A stretch of 64,000 nucleotides of DNA from Cornus controversa (GCA_026545225.1 CM048848.1:27630806-27694805), one strand, 5' to 3'; shown: positions 11,495 through 22,680, counted from the first letter of the stretch. Numbers and translations: made by a program. Notes: generated from the sequence alone by a model not told the origin.

Positions 11495-12359
11495 AGAAGT
11501 AGAAAAAGTGTAATTGAGGAATTAAATCGAACACTTGGTGTGCACAATTCTTTTGTAACCTTCAACCTCCTTTTTCCGGCAATTTTTCCACCCGAATCGA
11601 ACAAGTAATTGCACCAAATTGATCCCCCAAACTTGGTCTTCAAAAGCCCTCAAAAGATTTGAACAATTTCTTCAAGGAAAAACTTCACTTACTTCGATGT
11701 TGAACTTGAAAAAGTGTGAGCTTCCTTTGAGAACTAGTGATTTTTGATCCACTTTGATGTTGAAGTTGATGTTGATCAATGTTGAATCCTTGTATAATAA
11801 TCACTAATTGAAGAAATTAGTTTTCCGGATGATATAGGACTTGAATTGGTGTTCAAAGAGGCTTAGGATGCAAGTAGTAGCAACATAGGAGGATAAGGAG
11901 TCCATTTATAGCAAAAATATTCGGCCAGCCCACACATGGGCTTGGGCGATCGATCCCCCCAAGGATGGGCAATCGATCGCCCACCTGCTGGTGGGTGATT
12001 TCTTAAAAAACAATGGGGCGATCGATCCCCCTTCTGAGGCCCTGCTGGACCCTCCATCGCCCAAGGTCGACCGAGACTTGATATTTTTGAGTCTCCATCG
12101 CCCAAGGTCGACCGAGAGCACGATTTTTCACCCGTCTTGAGTCCGAATACCTCGGTACACCTCTTGGCATCCTCCGGAAGCAACTTATACATCAAAAACT
12201 CAAAGAAAAAACATTAAAACGCAACTAGAATTGAAGAAAAACTTAAGAAAACTAAAATCAAAAATTAAAATAAAAGAAAACTAAAAGAAATCAAGGATAG
12301 AAATACATACAAAACTTACAATTTAATGTCCGTAAGAGACGATTGACTCTCCGAAGGGA
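11495..12359 (-). other. Pol-to-third-ORF spacer with GATC palindrome patch
   Basis: These 865 bases have no supported ORF. Positions about 11935-12125 are G+C-rich and repeat short phrases: GGGCGATCGATCCCCC-type palindromes at about 11943-11960, 11968-11982 and 12011-12031, and the phrase ATCGCCCAAGGTCGACCGAGA twice near 12056 and 12104. The equivalent spacers of B (19630-19815) and D (33125-33320) have the same type of patch. Confidence 0.75.
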
Positions 12360-14969
12360 TTAAGTCGGATAGACGGGATCCGTCAAGTCGACGGACTCCA
12401 CGTCTCTTCTTGGCACACATCCTTCCACACAATGTTTCAACCTTTGGCCATTAACTTTCATCAAAGTAGTTTCAAACAATTGCTCATCCAGGAATGTGTC
12501 TCGAATAGGTAATGCACCGAATACCGGCTCAGACTCGATTCGAGATAAATGATCCGCTACCACATTCTCCGTCCCCTTTTTGTCTTTTATCTCCAAATCA
12601 AATTCTTGCAGCAATAAAATCCACCGAATAAGACGCGGTTTGGTTTCTTTCTTTGCCAATAAATGTCTCAATGCTGCATGATCAGAGTAGACAACCACCT
12701 TGGACCCCAATAAATAAGAACGAAATTTGTCCAAGGCAAACACTACAGCTAGAAGCTCTTTCTCTGTGGTTGTATAATTGAGTTGGGCATCAGAGAGAGT
12801 CTTACTAGCATAGTAGATGACATGTGGTCGTTTCTCTTCTCTCTGTCCCAACACGGCTCCTACTGCATAATCAGAGGCATCACACATGATTTCAAAAGGT
12901 CCAGCCCACTTTGGAGACTGCATGATTGGTGCAGAGGATAACAGAGATCGAAGCTTTTCAAAAGCTTTCACACAATCTTCATCAAAGATAAAGGGAACAT
13001 CTTTAGATAACAAATGGCATAATGGTCGAGCTACTTTACTGAAATCCTTGATGAATCTTCTATAGAACCCGGCATGGCCTAAGAAAGATCGAACTTGCCT
13101 TACCGAAGTTGGATGAGGCAAAGTTGCAATTAGGTCGATCTTTGCTTTATCAACTTCAATGCCCCTCTCTGAAACAATATGGCCCAATACAATACCCTCT
13201 TTCACCATAAAATGGCTCTTCTCCCAACTAAGTACCAGATTCCGTTCTCGACACCTCTGAAGCACAAGTGATAAATTGCTCAAACAATGTTCAAAAGATG
13301 ATCCAAAAACAGAGAAATCATCCATAAACACCTCCAAGAATTTTTCCACCATGTCAGAAAAGATGGCCATCATACACCTTTGGAATGTAGCCGGAGCATT
13401 ACATAATCCAAAAGGCATACGACGATACGCAAAAGTACCAAAGGGACAAGTGAAAGTGGTCTTCTCTTGATCTTCTGGATCCATAGCTACTTGGTTATAA
13501 CCAGAGTAGCCATCCAGAAAGCAATAATAGCTCTGACCAGCTAACCTTTCAAGTATTTGATCAATGAATGGAAGAGGGAAGTGATCCTTCCTTGTCATAG
13601 AATTGAGCTTTCTATAATCAATGCAAACTCGCCAACCTGTGGCAGTACGTTGTGGAACAAGCTCTCCCATGGAGTTAGGGACAATGGTAAGACCAGATTT
13701 CTTTGGAACCACTTGTGTCGGACTCACCCATGTGCTGTCAGAAATTGGATAAATGATTCCTGCATCAAGTAACTTGACTACCTCTTTCTTTACCACCTCC
13801 TTCATGTTGGGGTTCAACCGCCTCTGTGCCTCTCTGGTTGGCTTACATCCTTTTTCCAAATGGATTTTGTGCATGCAAACTGAGGGATCAATGCCCTTAA
13901 GATCAGCAACACTCCATCCAATTGCTTCCCGATGTTGGTATAAAACCTCTACTAAGCTCTTCTCTTGAATTTCTGTCAGATCAGAGGCAATTATAACAGG
14001 AAGAGTTTTCTGTGCCCCCAAGAATACATACTTCAATTTGTCAGGCAAAGGCTTCAACTCTAATTCTGGAGGGGACTCCAATGAAGGCACTAAGGGAGTG
14101 CTAGAGAGAAAAGGTAGTGGCTCAATTGGAATTCTCCATGGTGGAGTATTCTGAATAGCATCCACTTCCAGCATAGCCTGCACTTCTTCACACCACCCTT
14201 CATCATTAATGTTCTCAAAGTCATAAAAAGACTTACATACCTCCAGGGAGTTTCGAGATATAGAGGATGAGACAAATTCCTCCACACATTCATCAATATC
14301 ATCCATGCAGAACACATCACTCTGATCTGGAGGGTGTTGGATAGCATTGAACACATTAAGCTTAACCTTCATGTTGCCAAAGGAAATATCCATGATCCCT
14401 GACCTACAATTTATGCAAGCATCAGCAGTAGCTAAGAAAGGTCGACCAAGGATCACAGGAATGTGCCTCTTTGGATTGTGAACCGGCTCAGTGTCAAGTA
14501 TAATGAAATCAACAGGAAAGTAGAACTTGTCCACTTTAATGAGCACATCTTCTATGATTCCTCGGGGTTGCTTTGTTGATCTGTCTGCAAATTGTAATAC
14601 CACCGAGGTAGGCTTCAATTCTCTCAAGCCCAATTGTAAGTAAACTGAATAAGGTAGCAAATTCACACTTGCACCCAAATCAAGAAGAGCTTTATCCACA
14701 TGGTGCTCCCCAATAATGCATGAGATAGTTGGAGCACCAGGATCTTTGTACTTGGGAGGAGTACACTGCTGAATTATTGAACTTACTTGTTGTGGCAGCA
14801 TTACTTTCTTTGGCACATGGCTTTTAGAACGCCTTTTCTGAGTGCACAAGTCCTTCAAAAATTTTGCATAAGGAGGAATTTGCTTGATGGCATCAAGGAG
14901 TGGCAAATTAATCTTCACTTGGCGAAACACCTCCATCATGTCATGCAGCTTGTCCCCTTGCTTCCCCAA
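12360..14969 (-). CDS. pol: Element A pol: protease, reverse transcriptase, RNase H
   Basis: The reading frame has 869 residues and lies directly downstream of gag. Protease has the active-site motif DLGAS at 97-101 with the partner ILGRP near 173-177. Reverse transcriptase covers about 385-560, with WRVCIDYRKLNS (446-457), the MPFGLCNAPATFQ stretch (518-530) and the catalytic FMDD at 548-551. RNase H covers about 690-810, with CDASD (696-700), the TEKELLAVV stretch (735-743), SDHAALRHL (762-770) and ADHLS (805-809). Downstream is a short conserved tail and then the spacer. No HHCC zinc finger, DDE core or chromodomain was seen, so integrase was not recognised. A usual Athila pol with integrase is several hundred residues longer. 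The reading is otherwise well preserved, consistent with the young LTRs. Confidence 0.92.
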   Translation of the reverse strand: MGKQGDKLHDMMEVFRQVKINLPLLDAIKQIPPYAKFLKDLCTQKRRSKSHVPKKVMLPQQVSSIIQQCTPPKYKDPGAPTISCIIGEHHVDKALLDLGASVNLLPYSVYLQLGLRELKPTSVVLQFADRSTKQPRGIIEDVLIKVDKFYFPVDFIILDTEPVHNPKRHIPVILGRPFLATADACINCRSGIMDISFGNMKVKLNVFNAIQHPPDQSDVFCMDDIDECVEEFVSSSISRNSLEVCKSFYDFENINDEGWCEEVQAMLEVDAIQNTPPWRIPIEPLPFLSSTPLVPSLESPPELELKPLPDKLKYVFLGAQKTLPVIIASDLTEIQEKSLVEVLYQHREAIGWSVADLKGIDPSVCMHKIHLEKGCKPTREAQRRLNPNMKEVVKKEVVKLLDAGIIYPISDSTWVSPTQVVPKKSGLTIVPNSMGELVPQRTATGWRVCIDYRKLNSMTRKDHFPLPFIDQILERLAGQSYYCFLDGYSGYNQVAMDPEDQEKTTFTCPFGTFAYRRMPFGLCNAPATFQRCMMAIFSDMVEKFLEVFMDDFSVFGSSFEHCLSNLSLVLQRCRERNLVLSWEKSHFMVKEGIVLGHIVSERGIEVDKAKIDLIATLPHPTSVRQVRSFLGHAGFYRRFIKDFSKVARPLCHLLSKDVPFIFDEDCVKAFEKLRSLLSSAPIMQSPKWAGPFEIMCDASDYAVGAVLGQREEKRPHVIYYASKTLSDAQLNYTTTEKELLAVVFALDKFRSYLLGSKVVVYSDHAALRHLLAKKETKPRLIRWILLLQEFDLEIKDKKGTENVVADHLSRIESEPVFGALPIRDTFLDEQLFETTLMKVNGQRLKHCVEGCVPRRDVESVDLTDPVYPT

Positions 14970-16625
14970 TTAAGATGCTTCAAGAAAACGTTGTGGGAAA
15001 GGAGCCTTGGGCTCATAAGGAATTTCAGCACTTGGACTTGTGATCACTTTTTCTTCTTCTTTCTTTTCACCCACCTTATTGTCAATTATTTTCCCACTTC
15101 TCAAAGTGGTAAAGGCTTGAACTTGCTCATGGTGTGGGTTGCTTGTGGAAGCTTGCATCCCTCTTGGATTAGCAATTGGTTGACTAGGGAGCTTCCCTTC
15201 TTCTCTTCTACTTAATGAAGTAGCAAGCTGTCCAAACTGAGATTCCAGTTTGGCAATGGATTGAGAATGCGAGTGCACTAGCTGAACTGTAGATTGTACT
15301 GTTGCTGCAGTGGCTTGCACTGTCTCTATAAGAGAATCAAGCTTATCAAATTTAGACAAGGTAAGAGTCAGCTTGTCTTCAATAGCAGAAATTCTTTGGG
15401 CCATAGGACTTTGTGTTTGATATTGCTGTTGAGGCACAAAAGTCCTAGGTTGATATGATGGTTGCATTGCTGCCCCTTGGTTACTGTAAGAAAAACCAGG
15501 ATGATTCCTCCATGTGGGATTGTAAGTATTACCTCGTGGAGGATTCATTGGTCCAGTGAAAGTGGCTTGAACTTGCTCATGTTGAATATCAGAAAATTGC
15601 CCCATTGAAGGACAATTGCTCACATTATGCATAGGACTAGAGCAAAATTCACAAGGGCCTAGCAATGAAGAATTTGAAGCAGAAGGAGTTTGATTGGCAG
15701 CCATAATTGCTGCTACCTTCTGTGCAATTAAATCAATATCAGTTGGCATAGCTTCTGAAGCACCAACCTCAAAAATTCCATCAACCTTCCTGGTAGTGGC
15801 AGGTCTGCTAGAACGAGTAGAGGACACATGTTGTAGAGAGTTGTCACTAAGATTTTCAAATAAGGTCCATGCCTCTTCTTCACTCTTCAACATAAAAGTA
15901 CCTCCACATGACGCATCAACCATCTGTCTGTTGGCTTCTGTGAGCCCTTCATGAAAACTCTGCACTAGTTGCCACTTAGGAACTTGATGATGGGGACACT
16001 TCCTAAGAAGGTCCTTGAATCTTTCCCATGTCTCATAAAATTGTTCCCCCTCATGTTGGGAGAAACCAGTGATAGCACGTCTGAACTGATTGGTCTTCCC
16101 TATCGGAAAATACTTCTTGAGAAACTCATGTTGCATCTGAGTCCAAGTCGTGATAGAACCAGCCGGTAGAGAGTTGAACCAATACTTTGCTTTGTCTTTC
16201 AGAGAGAATGGAAAAAGTCTCATTCTGAAAGTATCTTCAGAGAAGTTGTGAATTTTTGTAGTTGAGCACACTTCAATGAAGTCATCCAGATGCTTGTAAG
16301 GGTCTTCTTGAGTCAGCCCAAAATAAGATGGTAGCATCTGAATAATGCTGGACTTGATCTCATAATTCTGTGCTGTGAGATTGGGCAGTTGAAAACCTGC
16401 TGGCGAGGTATATGTCTCAGGAACATAGTAGTCCCTAAGCAATCTAGCTCTTTCTCCATCAGCATTAGGAACAAGGTTATTATTCCTCTCTTCTGCCATG
16501 TTTTCAATTATTTCTTCCTCTTGCACAATGGTATCAACAGGGATGTTCCTCTGTTGTCTAAGAGTACGTTCAGGCTCAGGATCAAGAGGTATCAAAGGAT
16601 CAGCCACAGAACGACGACCTTGCAT
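14970..16625 (-). CDS. gag: Element A gag
   Basis: This ORF of 551 residues starts MQGRRSVADPLIPLDPEPER, 120 bases after the primer-binding site. The retrotransposon-gag domain spans about 105-245 (PYKHLDDFIEVCSTTKIHNF, LKDKAKYWFNSLPAGS, PKWQLVQSFHEGLTEANRQM). A CCHC zinc knuckle lies at 325-338 (CEFCSSPMHNVSNC), which would bind the element RNA. A proline- and glutamine-rich linker follows and then a coiled-coil at about 409-470. Gag of this size is normal for Athila relatives. It would act as the particle shell in the cytoplasm. Pol lies immediately downstream. The start was chosen as the first ATG after the leader, and the same start context is visible in B (30174). Confidence 0.93.
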   Translation of the reverse strand: MQGRRSVADPLIPLDPEPERTLRQQRNIPVDTIVQEEEIIENMAEERNNNLVPNADGERARLLRDYYVPETYTSPAGFQLPNLTAQNYEIKSSIIQMLPSYFGLTQEDPYKHLDDFIEVCSTTKIHNFSEDTFRMRLFPFSLKDKAKYWFNSLPAGSITTWTQMQHEFLKKYFPIGKTNQFRRAITGFSQHEGEQFYETWERFKDLLRKCPHHQVPKWQLVQSFHEGLTEANRQMVDASCGGTFMLKSEEEAWTLFENLSDNSLQHVSSTRSSRPATTRKVDGIFEVGASEAMPTDIDLIAQKVAAIMAANQTPSASNSSLLGPCEFCSSPMHNVSNCPSMGQFSDIQHEQVQATFTGPMNPPRGNTYNPTWRNHPGFSYSNQGAAMQPSYQPRTFVPQQQYQTQSPMAQRISAIEDKLTLTLSKFDKLDSLIETVQATAATVQSTVQLVHSHSQSIAKLESQFGQLATSLSRREEGKLPSQPIANPRGMQASTSNPHHEQVQAFTTLRSGKIIDNKVGEKKEEEKVITSPSAEIPYEPKAPFPQRFLEAS

Positions 16626-16769
16626 ATATTACTAAAAGCACCTGAAAAGAAAACAAAAACAAAATTAAAAATAAAATATAAAAATTTCCTAAACTAAAAA
16701 TCCAATTAAAACTAATTCTGTAAAATCCAATCAATCAAATAGATAATCCCCGGCAACGGCGCCAAAAAT
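16626..16769 (-). promoter_or_regulatory. Element A leader and tRNA-Asp primer-binding site
   Basis: The plus-strand sequence 16746-16764 is ATCCCCGGCAACGGCGCCA, the exact 3' end of plant tRNA-Asp(GTC). On the element strand this is TGGCGCCGTTGCCGGGGAT, the minus-strand primer-binding site, five bases from the 5' LTR. The remaining leader to the gag ATG is A+T-rich and short. Confidence 0.95.
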
Positions 16770-18278
16770 TGATTCGTGTGTGAGTGTGACTCAAAAAGTA
16801 TATCAATTAAAATTTTCCACACTTCGCAATAGAACGAATTCCTTGCAGAATAGGGCTATCGAAATGAATGGGTATCGTACCTCAGGGATTATGTTCTGAT
16901 GAGTTGGAACACAGAACTAATTCTAATTAAATTTATAAGAAAAGAATTCTGATTTTTAACTAATTAAAAAGATAAAATAAAATAAATCAAAGGTAAACAG
17001 ATAATGAAGATAATAAGAGAGAAACCTAGGGTGTTTGACTTCACCACTAACTCCACAATCAATGGTCAATTGAATCAACTATAGGGGAATTACATCATGC
17101 ATAAGTGGTGTCGGTGGCTATAAGCTCACCTTCATCCGTCAAGAAGATAACATATGATTAAGGCTAAGCCATGGACTATCTTCGATTGGCATGGGCCATC
17201 TGCCTAACTACTCTAATCTAGGGTGCAGTATGGTTCATCTTCTCTAGGCATAATCCATCAAAGCTCATAACAATATATTCAGTGATTACCATTGTGTAAT
17301 AATCTCTCTCATGATCACAGAAAACAAAAGAGATTGAGTTCAATAACAACAACTAAATATCTAAGACAAGATAAGAAATCATTGAGATTGAATTTACAAG
17401 ACTTTTATTGCTCAATTCATTAATAAGAATCCTCACAATTACACAATCTATGCATGTATATAAAGGTCCCCAATAATTAAAACAATCAAACCATTGATGC
17501 TTTGTTAGGGCTACATCAAAACCCTAGTGGATGAACTAGCCGCTCATGGTAGAAGAAGAAGCTTCAACTGTTGAGGAAGAAGACATCATCTTTCTGAATT
17601 ACGCGTATGACTTTGTTCTCCAATGGCTCTGCAATATGTTTCTGTTCTCTTCTCAGCCCTCTCAGACTCTCCAATCTCTGTGTAAGCTCTCCCAATTCAG
17701 CCTCCAAGTCTTCCTTTTATTCCCCAAGAGAATTCACCAAAGTCCTAATCCAATTAGGAATTAATTAGGGTTTCCCGCAGCACTAATCAGGTGGGTTTTT
17801 CCTGCTGACTTCGGCCCGACTTTTGACCCACTAGAAGTCTGATTCACGGAATTTTCGTGAAATACAAAAGTGTGCAGAATCAAATTTCGTTCAACCTTTC
17901 GCGAGAATAATGTCGATTTGAGGCTCGGAAATAAGACTTCTGGTCCATTTTCCAAAACGGGATTAAGACTGCATTATGCGCAGATTTGGGCTTCAGGCCC
18001 GAAACCTTCTTAAGCAGCTGTAATTCTCTTGGACCTCTTCCTTGGGCTGAGTTGAGTTAAAATATGGAGTTCAATGGATCCCTTGGATGTAGGCTTCATC
18101 CAACCATCTTGCATGTCATCTTTAAAAGCCCAAAATCACGGTTTTAACTGAAATAATCATTAAGGCCCTGAAAATACAGAAAACACTAAAACAAAGTAAA
18201 ATCACAAAATAATCTATCACTAAGAGAATAAAATATATAAATTAAGATGTTAGAATGCGCAACATTCGATGCCGATCA
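16770..18278 (-). repeat. Right (5') LTR of element A
   Basis: This 1509-base LTR acts as the 5' LTR. On the element strand it runs from TGATCGGC to CGAATCA. A TATA-type box lies at 17464-17457 (TTTATATA) and an AATAAA signal at 17409-17404. The LTR is the presumed promoter of the element. Only one position differs from the left LTR. Confidence 0.95.
17456..17464 (-). promoter_or_regulatory. TATA-type box in the 5' LTR of element A
   Basis: GTATATAAA on the plus strand gives TTTATATAC on the element strand. It lies about 815 bases into the LTR and 48 bases before an AATAAA signal. The same box is kept in the LTRs of B, D-type solo LTRs and A's left LTR, which suggests it is the working core promoter (inference). 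Confidence 0.6.
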
Positions 18279-18283
18279 CCAAT
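18279..18283. repeat. Target-site duplication of element A (right copy)
   Basis: CCAAT follows the LTR end CCGATCA and is identical to 7061-7065. Confidence 0.95.
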
Positions 18284-19186
18284 CGAGATACTTCACCTGG
18301 TACAACAATGACTCTTTGATGCATATGAGATCGGCTCAAATTCCAGTCATGTGTGCTATAATGAATATCACATGAAAAAACAAGCTTGTCCTGATCGACT
18401 GCATATCTTTGTGCAATAAGTAACTGATGAATGATAGTGGGGAATGGAAACTCCCAGTCACTTACACTGTCCGGTGCCTTGGCCATAACCTTTGCATAAA
18501 ACTTTTCAATTTGGCCCTAGACAATCTATGGGAATGATAGCCAATACCCAAAATGTATGGCATATAGAGCTCTAAGGAACTCTTGACGCCTCTCGATTTT
18601 ATGTCCAGTGGGACACACATTTTTGTACAAAACAGCATCAAGGAACCATAGATGACTCGGCGTAGAAGACTTTGAAGCTGTATTACGCTTTGGCCCAAAG
18701 AATTGGTTAGCACACAGACATGTAACCAAATTACCCACCAACAAATCATCGGGTAGAGGAGTGTAAATATTGGTCAAATTAGCTGGACATTCATGAGGAC
18801 AGTCCATGGCAATAGCAATCGAAGACATATCAACCTGAACTCACGTTCCATCTATCGAAGAAATAAGCACGTCCCGCTCGTCAGATTTTGGCATTAAGTT
18901 CTGATAAAAGACTTTGACGGGCCTCGGGTATATAGTAGTAGACAATGGAACAAAAATTGAAGTCGATCGATGACGACGGATGTCAGAAATCTCCCATCGT
19001 GTCTCGGGAAACATAACATAAAGTTCAGCAATGTCAAACGTCGATTCAAAATTCAAAGCTCTTGGATGCCATCTCTCATGAATTCCATCTTGGTGAGATA
19101 TTGAGGAAACGGGTGTTGGATCATGTCGTACTTAGCGAGGATTATGCGAGCTTGAAGCACCTTGGCGACTTGCTCTCTTTGGTGCT
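18284..19186 (-). pseudogene. Element B third ORF, N-terminal and central part
   Basis: The minus strand matches the globular region of the intact third ORF of A, for example FESTFDIAELYVMFPETRWE (near 18990-19050), VKVFYQNLMPKSDERDVL, MSSIAIAMDCPHECPANL and DSVSDWEFPFPTIIHQLL. It is broken several times and is separated from its C-terminal part (6743-7065) by element A. Confidence 0.85.
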
Positions 19187-20058
19187 ATAGAAATAGAAAA
19201 AGCTTGGTTGAGGAATTAAATCAAACACTTGGCGTGCACAATAAAATTTTCTCTTTTAACCTCTTCATACGGCAATTTTTTCACCCCAAATTGAAAAATT
19301 CAATGCACCAATTATATCCCCCAAACTTGGTCTTCAAAAGCCCTCAAAAAGATTGGCACAATTTTGCAAAATAAAAACTGTACTTACTTTGATGAAGTAC
19401 TTAAGAAAGTAAGAGTTTTTTTGAGAACTAGTGATGATCCATTCGGTTTTGATGTTGATGTTGATGATAATCAATGATAAATACTTGTTCGAGAATCACC
19501 AATTGAAGAAAATATATTCCCAGTTAAAGCAGGAGTCAAATTGGATCACAAAGTTGTCAAAGAAGCAAGTAGTAACATCTTAGTTGGAGAGGGGTTCTTT
19601 ATAGACTTAAAAATTTTGGGCAGCCCACATATATGCTTGGGCGATCGATCCCCCCAGGGTTGGGCGATCGATCGCCCAGCTAGTTGCTATCCCAAGTTGG
19701 GAAAAAATGGGGACAATCGATCCCCCCTTGAATGGGTGGTCGATTTTCCCAACTGTTTGGTGTCTATCGCCGGGAAGGGTATTTTTGATGTGTCTATCAC
19801 CCAAGGTCGATCAAGGGCTCTTTTTTTCACCCATTTTGAGTCCAAAGACCTTGGTACACCTCTTGGCATCCTCCAGAAGCAACTTATATATCAAAAACTC
19901 AAAGAAAACACATCAAAATGCAACTAAAATTGAAAGAAAAATTAAGAAAACTTAAACTAAGAATTAAAATTAAAGAAAACTAAAGAAATTAAAGGATAGA
20001 AATACATACAAATCCTACAATTTAACGTCCGTAGGCGATGATCAACTCTCCGAAGGAA
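19187..20058 (-). other. Element B pol-to-third-ORF spacer
   Basis: This noncoding spacer is equivalent to 11495-12359 in A. It keeps a G+C-rich patch at about 19630-19815 with GGGCGATCGATCCCCC and GGGCGATCGATCGCCC palindromes and the phrase ATCACCCAAGGTCGATCAAG. Small ORFs in it (19541-19955) are frame accidents within the palindromic patch. Confidence 0.7.
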
Positions 20059-22680
20059 TTAAGTCGGATAGACGGGATCCGTCAAGTCGACGGACTCCAC
20101 ATATCTTGTTGGCACAAATCCTTCTACACAATGCTTCAACCTTTGCCCATTAACTTTTTCATGAAAGATTCCAAACAATTGTTCATCTGGAAATGAGTAG
20201 CCAATAGGTAATGCATCGAACACAGGCTCAGACACAATCTAAGATAAATGATCCGCAACTACATTCTCTGTCCCCTTTTTGTCCTTGATCTCCAAATTAA
20301 ATTCTTGCAACAATAAAATCCATCGAATAAGGCACGATTTGGTTTCCTTCTTGGCCAATAAGTGTATCAATGCCGCATGATCAGAGTAGACAACCACCTT
20401 GGACCCCAATAAATAGGAACGAAACTTGTCCAGGGCAAATACTACCGCTGGAAGCTCTTTCTATGTGGTTGTATAATTGAGTTGGGCATCAGAGAGAGTC
20501 TTACTAGCGTAATAGATGACATATGGTCGTTTCTCTTCTCTTTGTCCCAACACTGCTCCTACTGCATAATCAAAGGCATCACACATGATTTCAAAAGGTA
20601 GAGCCTATTTTGGAGATTGCATGATTGGTGTAGAGGATAATAAAGACCGAAGCTTCTCAAAAGCTTGCACACACTCTTCATCAAAGGAAAAGGGAACATC
20701 CTTAGATAACAAGTGGCACAACGGTCGAGCAATTTTACTGAAATCCTTGATGAATCTTCTATAGAATCCAGCATGGCTTAAGAAAGAACGAACTTGCTTC
20801 ATCGAAGTTAGAGGAGGAAGAGTAGCAATTAGGTCGATCTTTGCTTTATCAACTTCAATGCCTCTCTCTGAAACAATATAACCCAACACAATACTTTCCT
20901 TCACCATGAAATGGCTCTTCTCCCAACTAAGTACCAAATTTTGTTCTCGGCACCTTTGAAGCACAAGTGATAAATTGCTCAGATAGTCTTTAAAGGATGA
21001 TCCAAAAATAGAGAAGTCATCTATGAACACCTCCAAGAATTTTTTCACCATGTCAGAAAAGATGGCCATCATACACCTTTGGAATGTCGTCGGAGCATTA
21101 CATAACCCAAAGGGCATACGACGATAAGCAAAAGTACCAAAGGGGCAAGTGAAAGTAGTCTTCTCTTAATCTTCTGGATCCATAACCACTTGGTTATAAC
21201 CAGAGTAGCCATCCAGAAAGTAATAATAGCTCTGACCAGCTAACCTTTCAAGTATTTAATCAATGAATGGAAGAGGGAAGTGATTTTTCTTTGTCATGGA
21301 GTTGAGCTTTCTGTAATCAATGTAAACGCGCCAACCTGTGGCAGCACGTTGTGGAACCTGCTCTCCCACAAAGTTGGGGACAACAGTAAGACCAGATTTC
21401 TTAGGAAGAACTTGTGTTGGGCTCACCCATGTGCTGTCAGAAATCGGATAAATAATACCTGCATCAAGTAACTTGACAACCTCTTTCTTTACTACCTCCT
21501 TCATATTGGGATTCAGTCGCCTCTGTGCCTCTCTAGATGGCTTACATCCTTTTCTCAGATGGATTTTGTGCATGCAAATTGAGGGATCAATGCCCTTAAG
21601 ATCAGCAACACTCCACCCAATTACTTTACGATGTTGATATAAAACCTCTACAAAGCGCTTTTCTTGAGTTTCTATCAGATCAGAGGCAATGATAACAGGA
21701 AGAGTTCTTTGTGCCCCCAAAAATACATATTTCAACTTGTCAGGCAAAGGCTTCAACTCTAATTGTGGAGGGGACTCCAATGAAGACACTAGGGGAATGC
21801 TAGAAAGAGAAGGGAGTGGCTCGACTGGAATTCTCTATGGTGGAGTATTTTGAATAACATCTACTTCCAGCATAGAATTCACCTCTTCGCACAATTCTTC
21901 TTCATAAATTGTCTCATAATCACAAAGAGACTTACATACCTCCATGGAGTTTTGAGATATAGAGGATAAAACAAATTCCTCTACACATTCATTAATATCA
22001 TCCATGCAGAACACATCACTCTGATCTAGAGGGTGTTGGATAACATTGAAAGCATTAAGCTTGACATCCATGTTGCCAAATAAAATATCCATGTTCCCCG
22101 ACCTACAATTTATGCAAGCATCGGCAGTAGCTAAGAAAGGTCGACCAAGGATCATTAGAATGTGCCTCTTTGAGTTATGAACTGGCTTAGTGTCAAGTAC
22201 AATGAAGTCAACTGGAAAGTAAAACTTGTCCACTTTAATGAGCACATCTTCAATGATCCCACAGGGTTGTTTTGTTGATCTATCTGCAAATTGCAATACC
22301 ACCGAGGTAGGCTTCAATTCTCCTAAGCCCAATTGTAAATATACTGAGTAGGGGAGCAAATTCACACTTGCACCTAAATCAAGAAGAGCTTTATTAACAT
22401 GGTGCTCCCCAATGATGCATGAGATAGTTGGAGCACCAGGAGCTTTGTACTTGGAAAGAGTGCACTGCTGAATTATAGAACTCACTTGTTGTGGCAGCAT
22501 CACTTTCTTTGGCACATGACTTTTAAAATGCCTCTTCTGAGTTCACAAGTCCTTCAAAAATTTAGCATAAGGAGGAATTTGCTTGATGGCATCAAGTAGT
22601 TGGAAATTAATCTTTACTTGTCGAAACACCTCCATCATGTCATGCAGCTTGACCCCTTACTTCCCCAATTTAGATGCTTC
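20059..22680 (-). pseudogene. Element B pol remnant: protease, reverse transcriptase, RNase H
   Basis: The minus strand is collinear with A pol. Protease is at about 22080-22440 (DLGASVNLLPYSVYLQLGLG), RT at about 20960-21560 (MPFGLCNAPTTFQRCMMAIF) and RNase H in 20240-20640. The same short tail as in A follows and no integrase was recognised. It is broken several times. Confidence 0.87.

Larger units (their letters stand above)
7066..18278 (-). mobile_element. Element A: young Athila-like Ty3/gypsy element with a third ORF
   Basis: A is 11,213 bases with two 1509-base LTRs that differ at one position by direct reading. It has a perfect 5-base duplication (CCAAT), a primer-binding site fully complementary to the plant tRNA-Asp 3' end, and a polypurine tract. 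Parts in element order (minus strand) are leader, gag (16625 to 14970), protease-RT-RNase H (14969 to 12360), spacer, third ORF (11494 to 10289), 3' noncoding region and LTR. The ends look whole. The coding part has about one break, and no integrase domain was recognised. The Athila lineage is inferred from the primer site, LTR size and Gag-Pol type. With an assumed substitution rate of 1 to 1.5e-8 per site per year, one difference in 1509 means an insertion some tens of thousands of years old or younger. Confidence 0.95.

Noticed and set aside
11863-12195. ORFs in the GATC palindrome spacer
   Set aside because: Reading frames arise from the G+C-rich repeated words. They are not kept between A, B and D.
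13557-13968. Plus-strand ORFs opposite element A pol (and equivalents at 21280-21471 and 3416-3631)
   Set aside because: These are shadow frames of the well-conserved RT and protease coding strand.
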